Assembly: GCA_001579985.1 (NCBI GenBank)
Contig: LRSR01014857.1
Span: 1-20,103, forward strand
Length of the DNA stretch: 20,103 nt
Direction: 5' to 3'
DNA from: Hypsibius dujardini
Taxonomy: Eukaryota; Tardigrada; Eutardigrada; Parachela; Hypsibiidae
The position numbers and the translations under genes are program-made. How positions within the stretch are numbered: the first letter of the stretch is position 1; the number at the start of each line of letters is the position of its first letter. Shown here in pieces: positions 7,864 to 19,100 of the stretch. The notes below the pieces were generated by a model. That model did no database searches. It was not told where the DNA came from and saw nothing but the letters and a program-made list of their open reading frames with translations.

Positions 7864-9595
7864 CTAAAGGAGAAATAGTGCCAGAAGCAGAAAAGCAAGA
7901 AACGAAAAGGCTTGTGCAGTGGCAGTTTGTGCGGCATTCTCTCGCATGACGAAGTATCTGCTGTTGAAATCGTAGTCAGTGTATAGACCGGCATTGCAGA
8001 GCTGGCCCTGCAAATGAAGGCGCATTGAAAGGACCGTGGGCCTGGCATGGGAAGAACTCTCTAACAACCCCTCCCTACCTGACAGTACTGCAAGGCGGCG
8101 AAGTTTTGGTGATTCTGTTCGCCACTTTGAAATAACCGGGTGACATTGAAGGCTCCGGTGGCTGGTCCGTTGACATATCCCCCATCATCACATACGTCTC
8201 CAGCGGCACTTCCTGCCGGGAGGTAAGTGCAACTCAATTGACCGCATCCTCGTCGGATATAGGGCTGCACACCGGATCCAGCCTAGTGAGACAACAAAAG
8301 ACAAGGTGCTAAGACCAAACCAAAGACAAGGTGCTAAGGCAAAACCAAAAGACAAGGTGCTAAGACCAAACCAAGAAGGTGCTAAGACCAAACCAAAGAC
8401 AAGGTGCTAAGGCTAAACCAAAGACAAGGTGCTAAGACCAAACCAAGAAGGTGCTAAGACCAAACCAAAGACAAGGTGCTAAGACCAAATCAAGAAGGTA
8501 CTAAGACCAAACCAAGAACTCCCATGGGATTGACCAATAATCGCACCACATGTTACGTACAGTTACGTATGTGAAGCAGTTTGTCGTGCCGGCCGGGCAC
8601 GCTTGCTGGATGCTCGCTGGAACATTTTGACCTGTTGCGAGAACAATCAGGCATGTATTAAGTGATGTCGTGCAAACACCGCCGGGGAACAATGAAGGAT
8701 TACTTGGTCAATATGAAGCTGAAAACCCTTACCGAACGAATTCCTGAGACCACAAGGTCCGTTACCGTAGGAGGCGCATTTGACGCAGCCCAAGCCCGAC
8801 ACCTGTCCGGTTAGGCCTGCAATCGAAGGTTGACGTTACCGTACCGTCATTACTTCTACCAAGCCTGAGGAATATTTAAGCGGATTTCAGTGGTGTGTCT
8901 GTGCTGGTTTGACTAAAGCATAGCAGCTGAGACTAGCAGCTGATGCACTAAAGCCGAGCTATTTTTGTTAATAAAATCATAAAAAAATATTCCTCAGTCC
9001 TGGCTCAAAAGATAATTAGATTTATCCGCATGCAAATACAATCGACTCAATTGTTCGTTTAAGGTGCGATTTACGTCTTTTTCTACAAAAGCTGCCGCTC
9101 GAAAGATGCCGCGTACACATACTCACACTCTCATTTGCGACATCGAGTAAGTGCGAAATAGATGAGCTTAACGCTTAAGAATACGGTTTGCGGTAGAAAC
9201 GTCACAGAAAACAAAACACTGACCAGGCAAGCGTGCCGCGCGCGAAGATCTTTCTAGGTTACGCTTCAATGTGACCTGCATTAACTGTTTCTTCGACCAT
9301 CAGTCGATTGTGTTTGCAAAAACTCGACCGACTGTGTTTCCCATTAACCGACACCGACACTACGACGGTTCCCCAAAAATCAGGCTAATTATTGCATCAA
9401 AAAGGAAATTAAAAGTTTCACCTGAATTTCTCAATCGTTTTCTTTCGATTTATTGTTTCAAGTGCCGCAGATAAAATTTTTCCGTTTTAATTTGTTCAAG
9501 AATTCGGGCTTAGAAAATTGTTATGCTGACCACATACCTCGGGCAAGACATAGGAGAGCCAATGCTGTCATGCAAATCATTTCCGGTAGAGCCAT
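7864..9595 (-). CDS. Ly6/uPAR-like GPI-anchored protein, five exons, with a frame discrepancy
   Basis: Exon 1 (9595-9538) encodes a signal peptide, MALPEMICMTALALLCLARG. Exon 2 (8816-8733) begins the cysteine-rich domain with GLGCVKCASYGNGPCGL. Exon 3 (about 8701-8561) continues with GVCTTSLNTC, QQACPAGTTNC and FTYVT. Exon 4 (8282-8079, 68 codons) has RRGCGQLSC and ends ALQYCQ. Exon 5 (8007-7864) begins GQLCN, the Cys-Asn that closes a Ly6 three-finger domain, and ends in a hydrophobic tail (FSFLAFLLLALFLL) typical of a GPI-anchor signal. Junctions 1-2, 3-4 and 4-5 agree in phase. Between exons 2 and 3 the frames disagree by one base: the only visible intron would be 30 nt (8732-8703) and out of phase, so an indel, assembly error or pseudogene is possible. 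About 210 residues. Insect Ly6 relatives modulate channels and junctions at the cell surface; the role here is unknown. Confidence 0.8.
8291..8516. repeat. Tandem array of 21/25-bp units in Ly6 intron 3
   Basis: About ten units of two related lengths, GACAAGGTGCTAAGACCAAA(CCAAA) and GAAGGTGCTAAGACCAAACC. On the gene's sense strand each unit reads TTTGGTTTGGTCTTAGCACC, an acceptor-like sequence. The array ends just before the real acceptor of exon 4 (AG at 8284-8283). Confidence 0.88.
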
Positions 9596-9618
9596 GATGC
9601 AACTAAAGTAATGAGTAC

Positions 9619-9626
9619 TTAATATA
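9619..9626 (-). promoter_or_regulatory. TATA-like element of the Ly6 gene
   Basis: TATATTAA on the minus strand, 31 bases upstream of the exon-1 ATG. At normal TATA spacing transcription would start almost at the ATG, which would be unusual; the element may be fortuitous. Confidence 0.3.
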
Positions 9627-9640
9627 GATGATGGGAAAAT

Positions 9641-9732
9641 TTGTAAATATCAACGAAAAAAAGTTGTAAATATGATAAAAAAAAAGTTGTGAACATCAAC
9701 GAAAAAAAATTGTAAATATTAGCGAAAAAAGG
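9641..9732. repeat. Four 23-bp tandem repeats upstream of the Ly6 gene
   Basis: Units 9641-9663, 9664-9686, 9687-9709 and 9710-9732, consensus TTGTAAATATCAACGAAAAA plus AAG. On the Ly6 sense strand three units contain TATTTACAA, a forkhead-type motif, and the other has TGTTCACAA. The array starts 46 bases upstream of the start codon. Confidence 0.9.
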
Positions 9733-10977
9733 ATAATCCAATGTAGGATTTTGCCGAATCACTGGGGAAAAACCGTGATTGCTAATGTGTTTTCAATGCG
9801 GTGGAGAACGACCATCAACAAGGCGCTGTAAGACACGTTCTGACAAACCACCAACAGAACATCGCGAAAAAGAATAGGAACCCCCAACAAGATGGAATGT
9901 GGTTGCCGCGACTCTGTACGGCGTTCTTTTCCAATTAGTCACCTAATGCACCAATCATACCTGCACCGGTAGTAGTAGTAGCGTCTTCATGTTTTTCTCG
10001 GCAACTTGACACCGCGGTCTAAATTGTCTTTTGTGCGATAGAGAGCCTTCACTACTGACTGCATAGTTGTACGCAGGACGTACGCTCTACGTATACAAAC
10101 ACATGGCCACAATTTTGAGTGGCAGAGTTCGATCCATCAGGGTGGTCTGAGTTTGAGTCACTCTTGGCTAGAGCTTGCCACTGCTTTCTCCTGAATCTTT
10201 GATTTACTGCCCGGCCTAGCAGAAAAAGTTAGATTGAGCAAGCTGCTCCAAATTCCGCCAAAATAAACAAGTTCAATCAATCGATCGATCAATTGAGTAA
10301 AGGTTGCATGGTCAGCTGTGGTCAAGAGCGAGTGCGCGCGGTGACTTAATTCGGCTCGAACTCGGACCATCCTTTTTGGCTTAAAGTTTGCCACCCAAAA
10401 TTGTGGCTATGTGTGTAGCTGCGCAGTATTTATATAGCTGCGCAGTGCGCCAAAACTTGACCGATAAAAGTAAAGACTTTTTCTCACTCAGCGAGCCAGA
10501 ATCAAAAAGCGTGAAGATTGCTATGAGCGTAAAAAGTCCGTACGCAGTTGCTTGTGTGGGTAAGTTATGTTGACCATGGTACCTGGCTGTCTGCAACCGG
10601 TTACAATCCACCTTGACCTAGTATCGAAATTGTGCTGTAACATTATTACGTCTTTATAGTTCGGTATTGCAGTCCGGAGATCTAGCTAAAATTTCCTTCA
10701 TAATCAAGTTACCGTCGAGCTTTCCTATTTGGTTAAAGATGTACTGAAACTAAATGGACGGATAAGGTCTCTTTCTCTGGTGAACATTTTTATCCATTAG
10801 ACCCCGGTTTGCTGTAGCGTCTGTACGGGAAGAGATATTGGGTTGTTGTACTGTGCCCAGAAAAAAAAGCGGTAAATTTCCCAAGAGACCAGTCCAAGGA
10901 AAAGATGTCTTAAAAAATGATGGAGTAGACGCTTTTTCAGACTACGCTTTGTTGAGACGCTTGGCTTCCGGTCATCA

Positions 10978-11238
10978 CAGTAGTACAGTACGAGGTGAAA
11001 TTTGTGTTTCGGCTCACCATTCAGTTGGTCGATAAATCGCCTCACTCATGGGTTCCTCTTTGAAGGCAGATGCTTGATTGTTTGATTGTCTGTTCTAAAT
11101 CCTAGTATACTATAACACTTCTAGAAATCAATAAATCAAGCACCTGCTATGGAAGAGGAACCCATGAGTGAGCCGACTTATCGACCAAGTGGAGGGTGAG
11201 CCGAAATAGAGTCGACTCCTCATACTATGTGTAGTACT
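10978..11238. repeat. Large imperfect fold-back element
   Basis: The left arm (strong from about 11005) and the reverse complement of the right arm (to about 11209) share TTTCGGCTCACC, TTGGTCGATAA and CTCACTCATGGGTTCCTCTT, with weaker similarity further out (GTACGAGG/GTATGAGG). The central part has TTGATTGTTTGATTG, also found in the loop of the fold-back at 2877-3035. Confidence 0.82.
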
Positions 11239-11742
11239 CACACAGGTGCGTCTGACTTGGACACGCTCTTGGGGATATCCGTTGTTGATCGTGATATGTG
11301 TGGGTAAACGAAGCCGCTCTTTAACTTGAAAAAAAGTGCCGATCAACGGTTTTCCTGTTTACTTTTGCGTGTATAATATCTCGCTTGTGGTTTCCTTAGT
11401 GGCTTCTCTTTGTTTCCTTGCCCGCGTCTTTGTCCACTTCAATTCCATGCCATGGAAGTTTGCCATTTTTCATAACAATTTTTTGTGGCAAATAGACGCA
11501 CTCGTACGGGCTGAACCATACATGCGCAGTTGTGAGTAGAAATATCAATTCAAGTGAGCCCGTTTGATGGTCTCGTCTACATCAGACTCACAGTTTGCGT
11601 TAGACATCGACGCCGAAAAAAACTGATATGATCTTCATGAAAGAGTAAAATAAAGGCAAATAACTAGTATGAACTCAAACTCTACTGACAGGGTACTTTA
11701 CGTGGGACTAGTCTGATAAAAACCGCCAGCACAAGTAACATA

Positions 11743-11832
11743 AGTTGACTGGCTGAATGGTTGACTGAATTGTGAAACATTAGTTGACTGGCGGAATGGT
11801 TGACTGAATTGTGAAACATAAGTTGACTGGCC
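11743..11832. repeat. 39-bp tandem repeat, 2.3 copies
   Basis: AGTTGACTGGC(T/G)GAATGG plus TTGACTGAATTGTGAAACAT starts at 11743, 11782 and 11821 (partial). The minus-strand frame is open as a 13-residue repeat, but nothing else supports a gene. Confidence 0.9.
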
Positions 11833-11861
11833 AGTGAGCACTTTTTCGAATGGATATCATT

Positions 11862-11978
11862 ATACACACGCGGCCAAAAGAAAGGGCTAACCGAGTCAAG
11901 GGATTCACCTCGCTTATTGCGCACTGACCGAGGTAAATGGCTTAACTCGGTTAGCGCTATCTTGTGGCCATGTGTGCA
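11862..11978. repeat. Fold-back element with roughly 50-bp arms
   Basis: The left arm (ACACACGCGGCCAAAAGA...GCTAACCGAGT) and the reverse complement of the right arm (CACACATGGCCACAAGA...GCTAACCGAGT) both end in ACCTCG. The loop is about 16 bases. About ten substitutions separate the arms, so it is not a recent insertion. Confidence 0.85.
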
Positions 11979-12553
11979 TTTAGCCAGTGTCTTCTCAATT
12001 CTCATGTAGTTCGCGTAATCAAGGAAAAGTTTATTTGTATTTATTAGGCTTGCTCATCTCTCTTTATTATTGCGTGTGTGAAAGTTGAATTGCCGCACAC
12101 GGCGTTACCAGTGTGAGAGGGTTGTGTTTCGTGGCCTCATCAAAAGTCGGCTCTAATTCTGTTTAATCATGTTATGCCGTGATGACCAGAATTGAATGGT
12201 GAGCCTTCCCTTACGGAAAGCGGCTTTATGCGACTTATGCGTCTTGATAACAATGGAGTGCCCCGCGTTTCAAAAGCCTTTTAAGGTTTATTCTTCATGT
12301 TGAGGTTTAGTAAGACACATTTAACCTAACATTAAATTTAGACTCAAACTTTGTACAACGTTAAACTAATTATATTTACGGTTCAATATGAACATTAAGC
12401 TTAAACTCAACACGAACATGAAACTGTAATTATTATTCAGCTTTAAATTGGAGTATTTTCTTGACAGAAAAGTTCAAAACTTGCATAGTTACTATGCATG
12501 GTATTCCCATGTAAACGGGATGCTAATTGACCTAACAGCTTCGCCCCTTACAA

Positions 12554-12838
12554 TCTGTCTGTCTTGTCTGTCTGTCTGTATGTCAGTCTGTGTGTCTGTA
12601 TGTCTGTCCGTCTGTCCGTCTGCGTGTCTGTGTGTCTGGGTGTCTGGGTGTCTGTGTGTCTAGGTGTCTGGGTGTCTGGGTGTCTGTCCGTCTATCTGTC
12701 TGTGTGTCTGTGTGTCTGTGTGTCTGGGTGTCTGTCTGTCTGTCCGTCTATCTGTCTGTCTGTCTATCTATACATTTGTGTGTTTCTTTGTTAGTTTGTG
12801 TGTTTGTGTGTTTGTCTATTTGTTTGTTTGTCTACCTG
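12554..12838. repeat. Long (TCTG)n/(TGTG)n tetranucleotide array
   Basis: About 285 bp of TCTG with TGTG, GGTG and CCGT variants, downstream of mnx. Same motif family as 711-928 and the short run at 18185-18200, but opposite in orientation to 711-928. Open Cys/Val/Ser frames here are artefacts of the repeat. Confidence 0.92.
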
Positions 12839-13100
12839 TCGCCCACCATGGTGTACTTGCGAAACAATTGAAGATGTCTTTCGATCAATTGATTCTTAGG
12901 TACGGTATATGAATAACAAAATTCAGGAACTTTTGGTTTTGAGTTACACGAGATCGCTTCGACCGAAATGCACAAAGCGACACATGGCACAATTATAGAT
13001 ATCAGTAATAGTGTCACTCGCAGACAAGGAAGATTTTCAAACGGATAAAAAATGTATTGCCAAAGGAAAGAGTTACATTTCTGTTGACCGGTGGAAAATG

Positions 13101-16100
13101 CTAATGCATCATTTCTGAGTCGCCGGATTCTGGCGTTGCGGGCTCTGAAATGGAATCAGCCGACTCTCGGTCATCCTGTTGGTCAGCGTGTCCTGTGAAA
13201 TGATCCCCGACGACGCAAGTAGCTGAACTGTTGTTTCGTGACGAGAGATCCTTCGGCTCGCTATTTTTGCACTTTGCTTTAGCTTCCTGGCTGGCCTTCT
13301 TTGATCTCTTCCATTTCATTCGGCGGTTTTGGAACCATATTTTCACCTGAAATGGGAATGTTAATTAGGTCAAGAAGTTTCTAATGGAGAAATTTCACCC
13401 TAAAATTTTTACATTAAATATGAATGAAATAAGATTTATTTTGCCAAACATTAAAATCAATTTCTAACATTTCCGCACATTCTGAAATTTGATTTAAGTT
13501 GTTTATTTATTAATACGTTTCAGTATTTGATTTTACTTAAATATGCGTTTGGTTCAAAGAAGCGCAATCAATGCCCAACTATTCTGTGCTTGAACGAGTC
13601 ATTCCGGTTGAGCTAATCTATCGACGGACAGTACAATAGCGGCCATGGCCCATGCGGATATTTAGCGATAACGAGCAGAAAATGATCCCTTATGTCACGA
13701 TATTCGAAGTATTCTAATCAGCCTATGAAATATTGTTTCACCATCCAAAGGCTCGATTAGGGTCCTTACAGGTCGGAGCCAGGACCCCTCACGGTTTGCC
13801 CACTTTGCCCACCCCTCAGGGGGGTGGGCAAAGGGGCGAAATGCATTTTTTTAAGATTGGATCCAAAGTTGTTCCTGACCATTTTGAAACTTGTGGGGGG
13901 TCTGGGGGTCTGATTTCCAGTGTCCCCTTGGGATTTCGAACCACTTTCAAAAACCACAGTTTTTCGTTCAAATTTGAGGTTTGCTGAGGTCCAATATAAG
14001 CTCCCTGTTGATGAATACATATGGGAGGTTCAAAGCATTCAGGAATGGTCCATAATTGATGAAAAGCATGTTTTGGAACACGTTTTGAAACTCGAAGGGG
14101 CCCCTGGAAATCAGACCCCCAGGCCCCCACAAGTTTCAAAATAATCAGGAACAACTTCAATCTCGAAAAAAAAACATTTTGCTCCTAAGTCCACCTCCTG
14201 GTCCTAGGACGAGGGGTCCTGGTTCCGACCTGTAAGGAATCTAAACGAGCCTCTGTCGCCATCGCCACTACATTGAGGAGACTTTTTCTCCTTGGAGTAT
14301 TACCTGTGTTTCTGTCAGCATAAGAGTGCTGGCCACTTCATAGCGTCGAGGCCGTGAGAGGTACTTGCTCGTGCGGAACTGCTTCTCCAGCTCCAGCAGC
14401 TGCTGACTGGTGAAGGCTGTCCGGGGTCGGCGGGTCTTCCCTAGGAGGTGCTGGTTGGATGGATGACCTGGGGGAAAATAAGAATATATAAAATAATATA
14501 AAATTATAGAAATGGACGTAATCACCTAAATGGACGTAAAGATCTTCGACGGCCACTCCGTCGATATTTACTGCTAGGTGAACTCACAATTAAGTTTGAT
14601 TAGTTTTGAAATTATGAGCTCGAGCTAGTTGCAATATAACTAGTACAATCAATAGGCGTAGTTTTCAATTCAATAGACGATTTGGATTCTCCTACCGGAA
14701 CCGTATATATTATAACTGCCATGGCACCCATGGCACCCATAGCACCCATGGCACCCATGGCACCCATGGCACCCATGGCACCCATGGCACCCATGGCACT
14801 CATGGCACCCATGGCACCCATGACACCCATGGCACCCATGGCACCCATGGCACCCATGGCACCCATGGCAGTCGGCCTTGAATTATGTTTGGCCTACAGA
14901 AAAGTCTAAACTAAATAGAAATTTTCACTAGTGCATTTATAATGGAGTTAGAATTGGTAACGCCCATATGGACCGGCGAGAGCTGATTATTTTCATACAT
15001 ACGTGCAAGTGTACCACTGATTTAATTACAGATTACGTCGCTGTACTTGCAATTAGTATGATTCTCACATAATGAACATGGGATATTCCGCCTTCCAGTT
15101 TAGCAGAGAACTATGCAGCCGGATTGAGCGTCCCAGTTTGCGACACCATCTTTAGAAACCCTTAAAATGTAAGCAAATAATGAAGTAATGGTTGCAAATT
15201 CTGAATTTTAAACTGGCGACAGCTTGCGAGCCTGATGATCGACTCACCCTGCTTCCGTTATAGCGCACACAGACAAAAGAACACAAAAGCGAAAATATCG
15301 GGGTCTCATTTACAAATTCGACCCACATTACCACTTGTTTGCGGAGTGAGTGAGGGAGTGAGGGAGGGAGTGAGGGAGTGAGTGCACACCCGCGCCCCAC
15401 ACACACACACACACACTGATCTCATTACTCTCCAACCCTGCCATGTGACGGCCTCTAAACTCCTCCACCACTACGGTAAGAGTACTAAACAGCCGGTGCA
15501 GAGAAATGGCCGTTTAATCGGGCGTCCCTTTAACCGGATCAGATGGTAAGAGAGAATGCGAGGACTGAATGTGGACTGATGATGCCATGATCCGTCCATT
15601 CCGTCTGAACAATGCCCGTATATGTTATTGAATAGCGATATTCCGATTGTCCGCATCACAAACGGATAATCATATACACCGCTTACCCCCCTAAGTGGAT
15701 CCATTACAAAATTTTCTTTAGACACACAGTACCGAGTATACTGGCCCCAACAGTGTCAATACTATTTCGTTGATATTTTATAGAAAATCAGACAAGCAAA
15801 ATCTTGATAGAAAAGTGCCTCGGTTTTAAAGAGAGATCTGTATGCTGGAACATATGGCGTCGATTTAAGCAAATCTGTCGTAACAACTCGCTGCGCAAAA
15901 TACGCTCATGATAGATTTGTATTCGGGGTTTGCGGTTTAGCTGCCTGCGCGCGCGCGCGGAGGCATTTGCGAGGGTATTATACGCTTTGCTGAATGTCAA
16001 ACGGAAGTGGATGCTTACTCCAAAATGGCCCGCTAAATGGATGCGATTTACCATTATTGTCTGAGCAATAGTGAAGATGATAGAGTGCGTCTCGTGTGTG

Positions 16101-16164
16101 TCTGCGTCCGCGTGCGCTTCGTGTGTGTCTCTGCCTGCCTGCCTGTGTGTGTCTCTGCCTGTCG

Positions 16165-16195
<31 letters not shown>

Positions 16196-19100
16196 CTGTG
16201 TGTGTGTGTGTGTCTGTGTGTGCTGATGTCGCGGGGTTGTCAGTGTCCGATGTTACAGAAGCTATCTCTCCTTCCCCTCAAATGGGGTACGCAGCAAATG
16301 TATGTTACAAAGGGCAACAAGGGCTAAGAGGAGACGGATGTTCGGCGTCATGCCTGGCCAAAAGTCGCCACTTGAAAATTGATACTTTTCTGCGGCTTTT
16401 GTGTCTGATAAGTCGCTCATGCGTCTGTCTGCCCAAAGGTTAATGCCAATTTTATGGAGCGAAGATGTTCCATGACCTTTCTTTGCATGGCACATTTCTT
16501 ACGCGAGGTCCCTAAGGGCGTTGTCATTGTTGAGTACAGCTTCGGTCACGTTACAGCTTCGGTCACGTTACGTTCCCTGAATGTGCGCAACAACTGAAAA
16601 AATAATCACTGAATGTTAACTAAAACTGTACGAAACATAAAAAAAATATGAAGTCTATAAGATTTTGGGGTCTATTCAGTTCCTGGAAGTCCTAACTCGA
16701 TGTCTTGATGGGCATTGTTAATTTTCACGTCAATTACGCCGGCAAAGATAGATGTAACTACAGTATGAATGTATAAATCGGCGATATTGTTGCAAACTCT
16801 TTGCTCGACCATTTAAGTTTTCATTTAAATAAGTTTTAGTTAATCGGAAATTTTTTTGCAAAAACAAAAACAAAAACAAAAACATGTCACATGCATGCCT
16901 TGAGCCGTGTTCTCTTCCGATGGAAGGTCCAGGGATCGGTATGTAAAAAAATCGGTATGTAAAACTGTTTTCCAAACGGAATACTAATTTTTTCAATTCA
17001 AACAAATCATCATGTTGAATCAGGCATATCAAAGTAAAGGTACAGGGTGACCTGAAAGTGCACTCGCTTTGCTGAATCAGCTCACGGACGGCCGCGCAAG
17101 CGCTCATCTTCTAATGCAAACCTAATTGCCGCTTTGAGTCAGTCGAGTGGTTTCGGTCGCTGCGCGGTTCCTTCTCCATCTGAAGGTTTTCCTGGCGACT
17201 ACACATACAAGTCATCCGCGGTGAATGTTTAATAACAACTTGAGAAAAAGGTTGCCATTGGCAAAACGCGGCCATTATCATCCGACCAGCTGGTAATCGG
17301 ACAGTTTCGAGTACGTTCAAAGCGACCCAAACCGTGCGCTATTTCTGAAGAGGTGTCTTGCATCGGACAGACCACATGTAAGCAACGCTTAAACACAGAT
17401 TCAACTATAAAATATATTAGATGCCCTCGTGCTTGTCAGAAACTACAAAGTGTTGTCTGTTGTAGTGACAAAGACACAGACAACAAAAGCAAGCAGATGC
17501 GCAAAACAAACGCAAAGGCATGCATAGGGACAGACACAGACGCAGACACAGACACAGACACAGACACAGACACAGACACAGACACAGACACAGACACAGA
17601 CACAGACACATATGCGTTTATTGGGATGAAGATACAAACCCAAGTTTGGAACGGACAGATTCCAACTATAATCATCCCTGATGAAAGGATGAAACAGTAC
17701 TGTACACCAGAGCCTTGCCCGATGCAGCAGCAGCAATTCAAGGGGCCTTTCTTCAAGTGGTTCCATTAAGTATACGGGAAGTAAGATTAAAAGCTGATTT
17801 CACCGTTTCTGACTGAGACGCTAATCGAATCAAGCTCACACACTTGCACACTCCAACAACGGACCGCAATTGCAGCGAAATTCCCTAATAATTCCCTAAT
17901 AATGCGAAGGAAAGCGTATTGACATACACTGCATCCAACCATCAGACCGAGAGGAAATTTAATCAACGCCTCACTCTCCCCCATCCCGGGGGGACCACAT
18001 GTTAGGGAAATTCTGTTTTTCTTACGCAAAAGGGGGTGAGAGGCAAATTACGAGCCATACCAAGTCGTTGTTGCTTGGTGTGTTGGCGGGGAGGATGGAA
18101 TTAATCGGTCCAAGTTACGATCGATTATGAGCCGGTTATAAAAGACTTTTAAACTGGAAAGGTCAACAATCCGAACGAGTAATTGTCTGTCTGTCTGTCT
18201 AGAATACACAGGCAGAGATGTCGTGGAACAAAATAGTCAAGCAAGGGTTTGGATCAAACGGTTGTTTGCCCTGATTTTATCGCGCATAAAAGGCGGATTA
18301 AATTGCGGCCGCGCCGCGACGTATTTGACGATTAAATGCCGTGCCGACACGGTAGGTAACAAATATGTTTACCATTATATATGGCTCTATCGTTTCAGGC
18401 AGGCCAAGGCACATAAGGTAATTATGAGGAAATTAAGGGTCTTTGTGGGACCTGATAAGGGAACAAAGGCGCCGTGGTGGCTCTTAAACAATTGAAAGTG
18501 TGCAATTTTTACGCCTTGCTAGATTGCGGCACATTCACAGGCCTTATTGCTCTCGCAGTTTCCTATGCTTAATTGAGCTCAGCATGGTACACGGACAATA
18601 TTTTGAGCGTCTAAACTGTTATTTGGAGATGTCAAAGTTTGACATGTCACCCGGAAGAAAATGTTATATTTAATATATTTTAATGCAGAAAACATTAGGA
18701 AAACGGAACATTCTTTGTCTGCTTTACAGTTCCTCCGAAAATTTGTTTAATTTTTATTCGAGACAAAATATGCTTCGTATGTGGGAAGCCGTTCAAATAT
18801 CTTTCTAAAATCAAGAGTGGTATTTTTATCAAATGAATATCTCGATATGGACATGCCTTCCGCGCGATTTGTTTCCTCTAGTCTAAAATCAACGCGCGTT
18901 TAAAATGCTTCGTTCTTGATCATCTCGGCGCTGAGTAATTTTTGTCCACTAGCGACGACCGACGGAAACACCTCGGTTCAGTTCTTGCCATCAAAACGTA
19001 AACAATCACGAAATAAACACTAAAGCAGCTAAACACTTAATTTACGTAGTAATCAAGCTTTGCAATTGAAACAGTGGCGCCCAAGTCGTGTCAATTCATG

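Larger units (their letters stand above)
9733..13100. other. Intergenic region between the Ly6 5' end and the mnx 3' end
   Basis: About 3.4 kb with no supportable protein gene. The longest open frames (for example 10394-10158 minus and 11045-10797 minus) lack convincing ATG starts or homology, and one overlaps a fold-back arm. The region holds two fold-backs, a 39-bp repeat and a long TCTG array. TAGCTGCGCAGT occurs twice (near 10416 and 10436). The mnx 3' UTR should occupy the right end, but no AATAAA was found there. Confidence 0.5.

Noticed and set aside
10110-10150. GTTCGATCC resembling a tRNA B box
   Set aside because: No matching A box or cloverleaf stems could be drawn around it.
10158-10394. 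78-codon minus-strand frame
   Set aside because: Starts with GTG, has no domain, and lies in an intergenic region without splice or promoter support.
12448-12912. Overlapping plus-strand Cys/Val/Ser-rich frames
   Set aside because: They are translations of the TCTG tetranucleotide array.
13733-14160. Open frames on both strands in mnx intron 2
   Set aside because: They lie in the arms of the inverted-repeat element and lack starts and domains.
16730-17107. 125-codon minus-strand frame in mnx intron 1
   Set aside because: No domain, includes a Phe/Leu run produced by the CAAAAA repeat, and no neighbouring exon.
17353-17769. 138-codon plus-strand frame with Asp-Thr repeats
   Set aside because: Begins with GTG and its core is the GACACA hexanucleotide repeat; the flanks have no recognisable domain.
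18223-18495. 90-codon plus-strand basic frame in mnx intron 1
   Set aside because: Begins with GTG, no recognisable domain, no promoter or splice context seen; kept only as a low-probability possibility.
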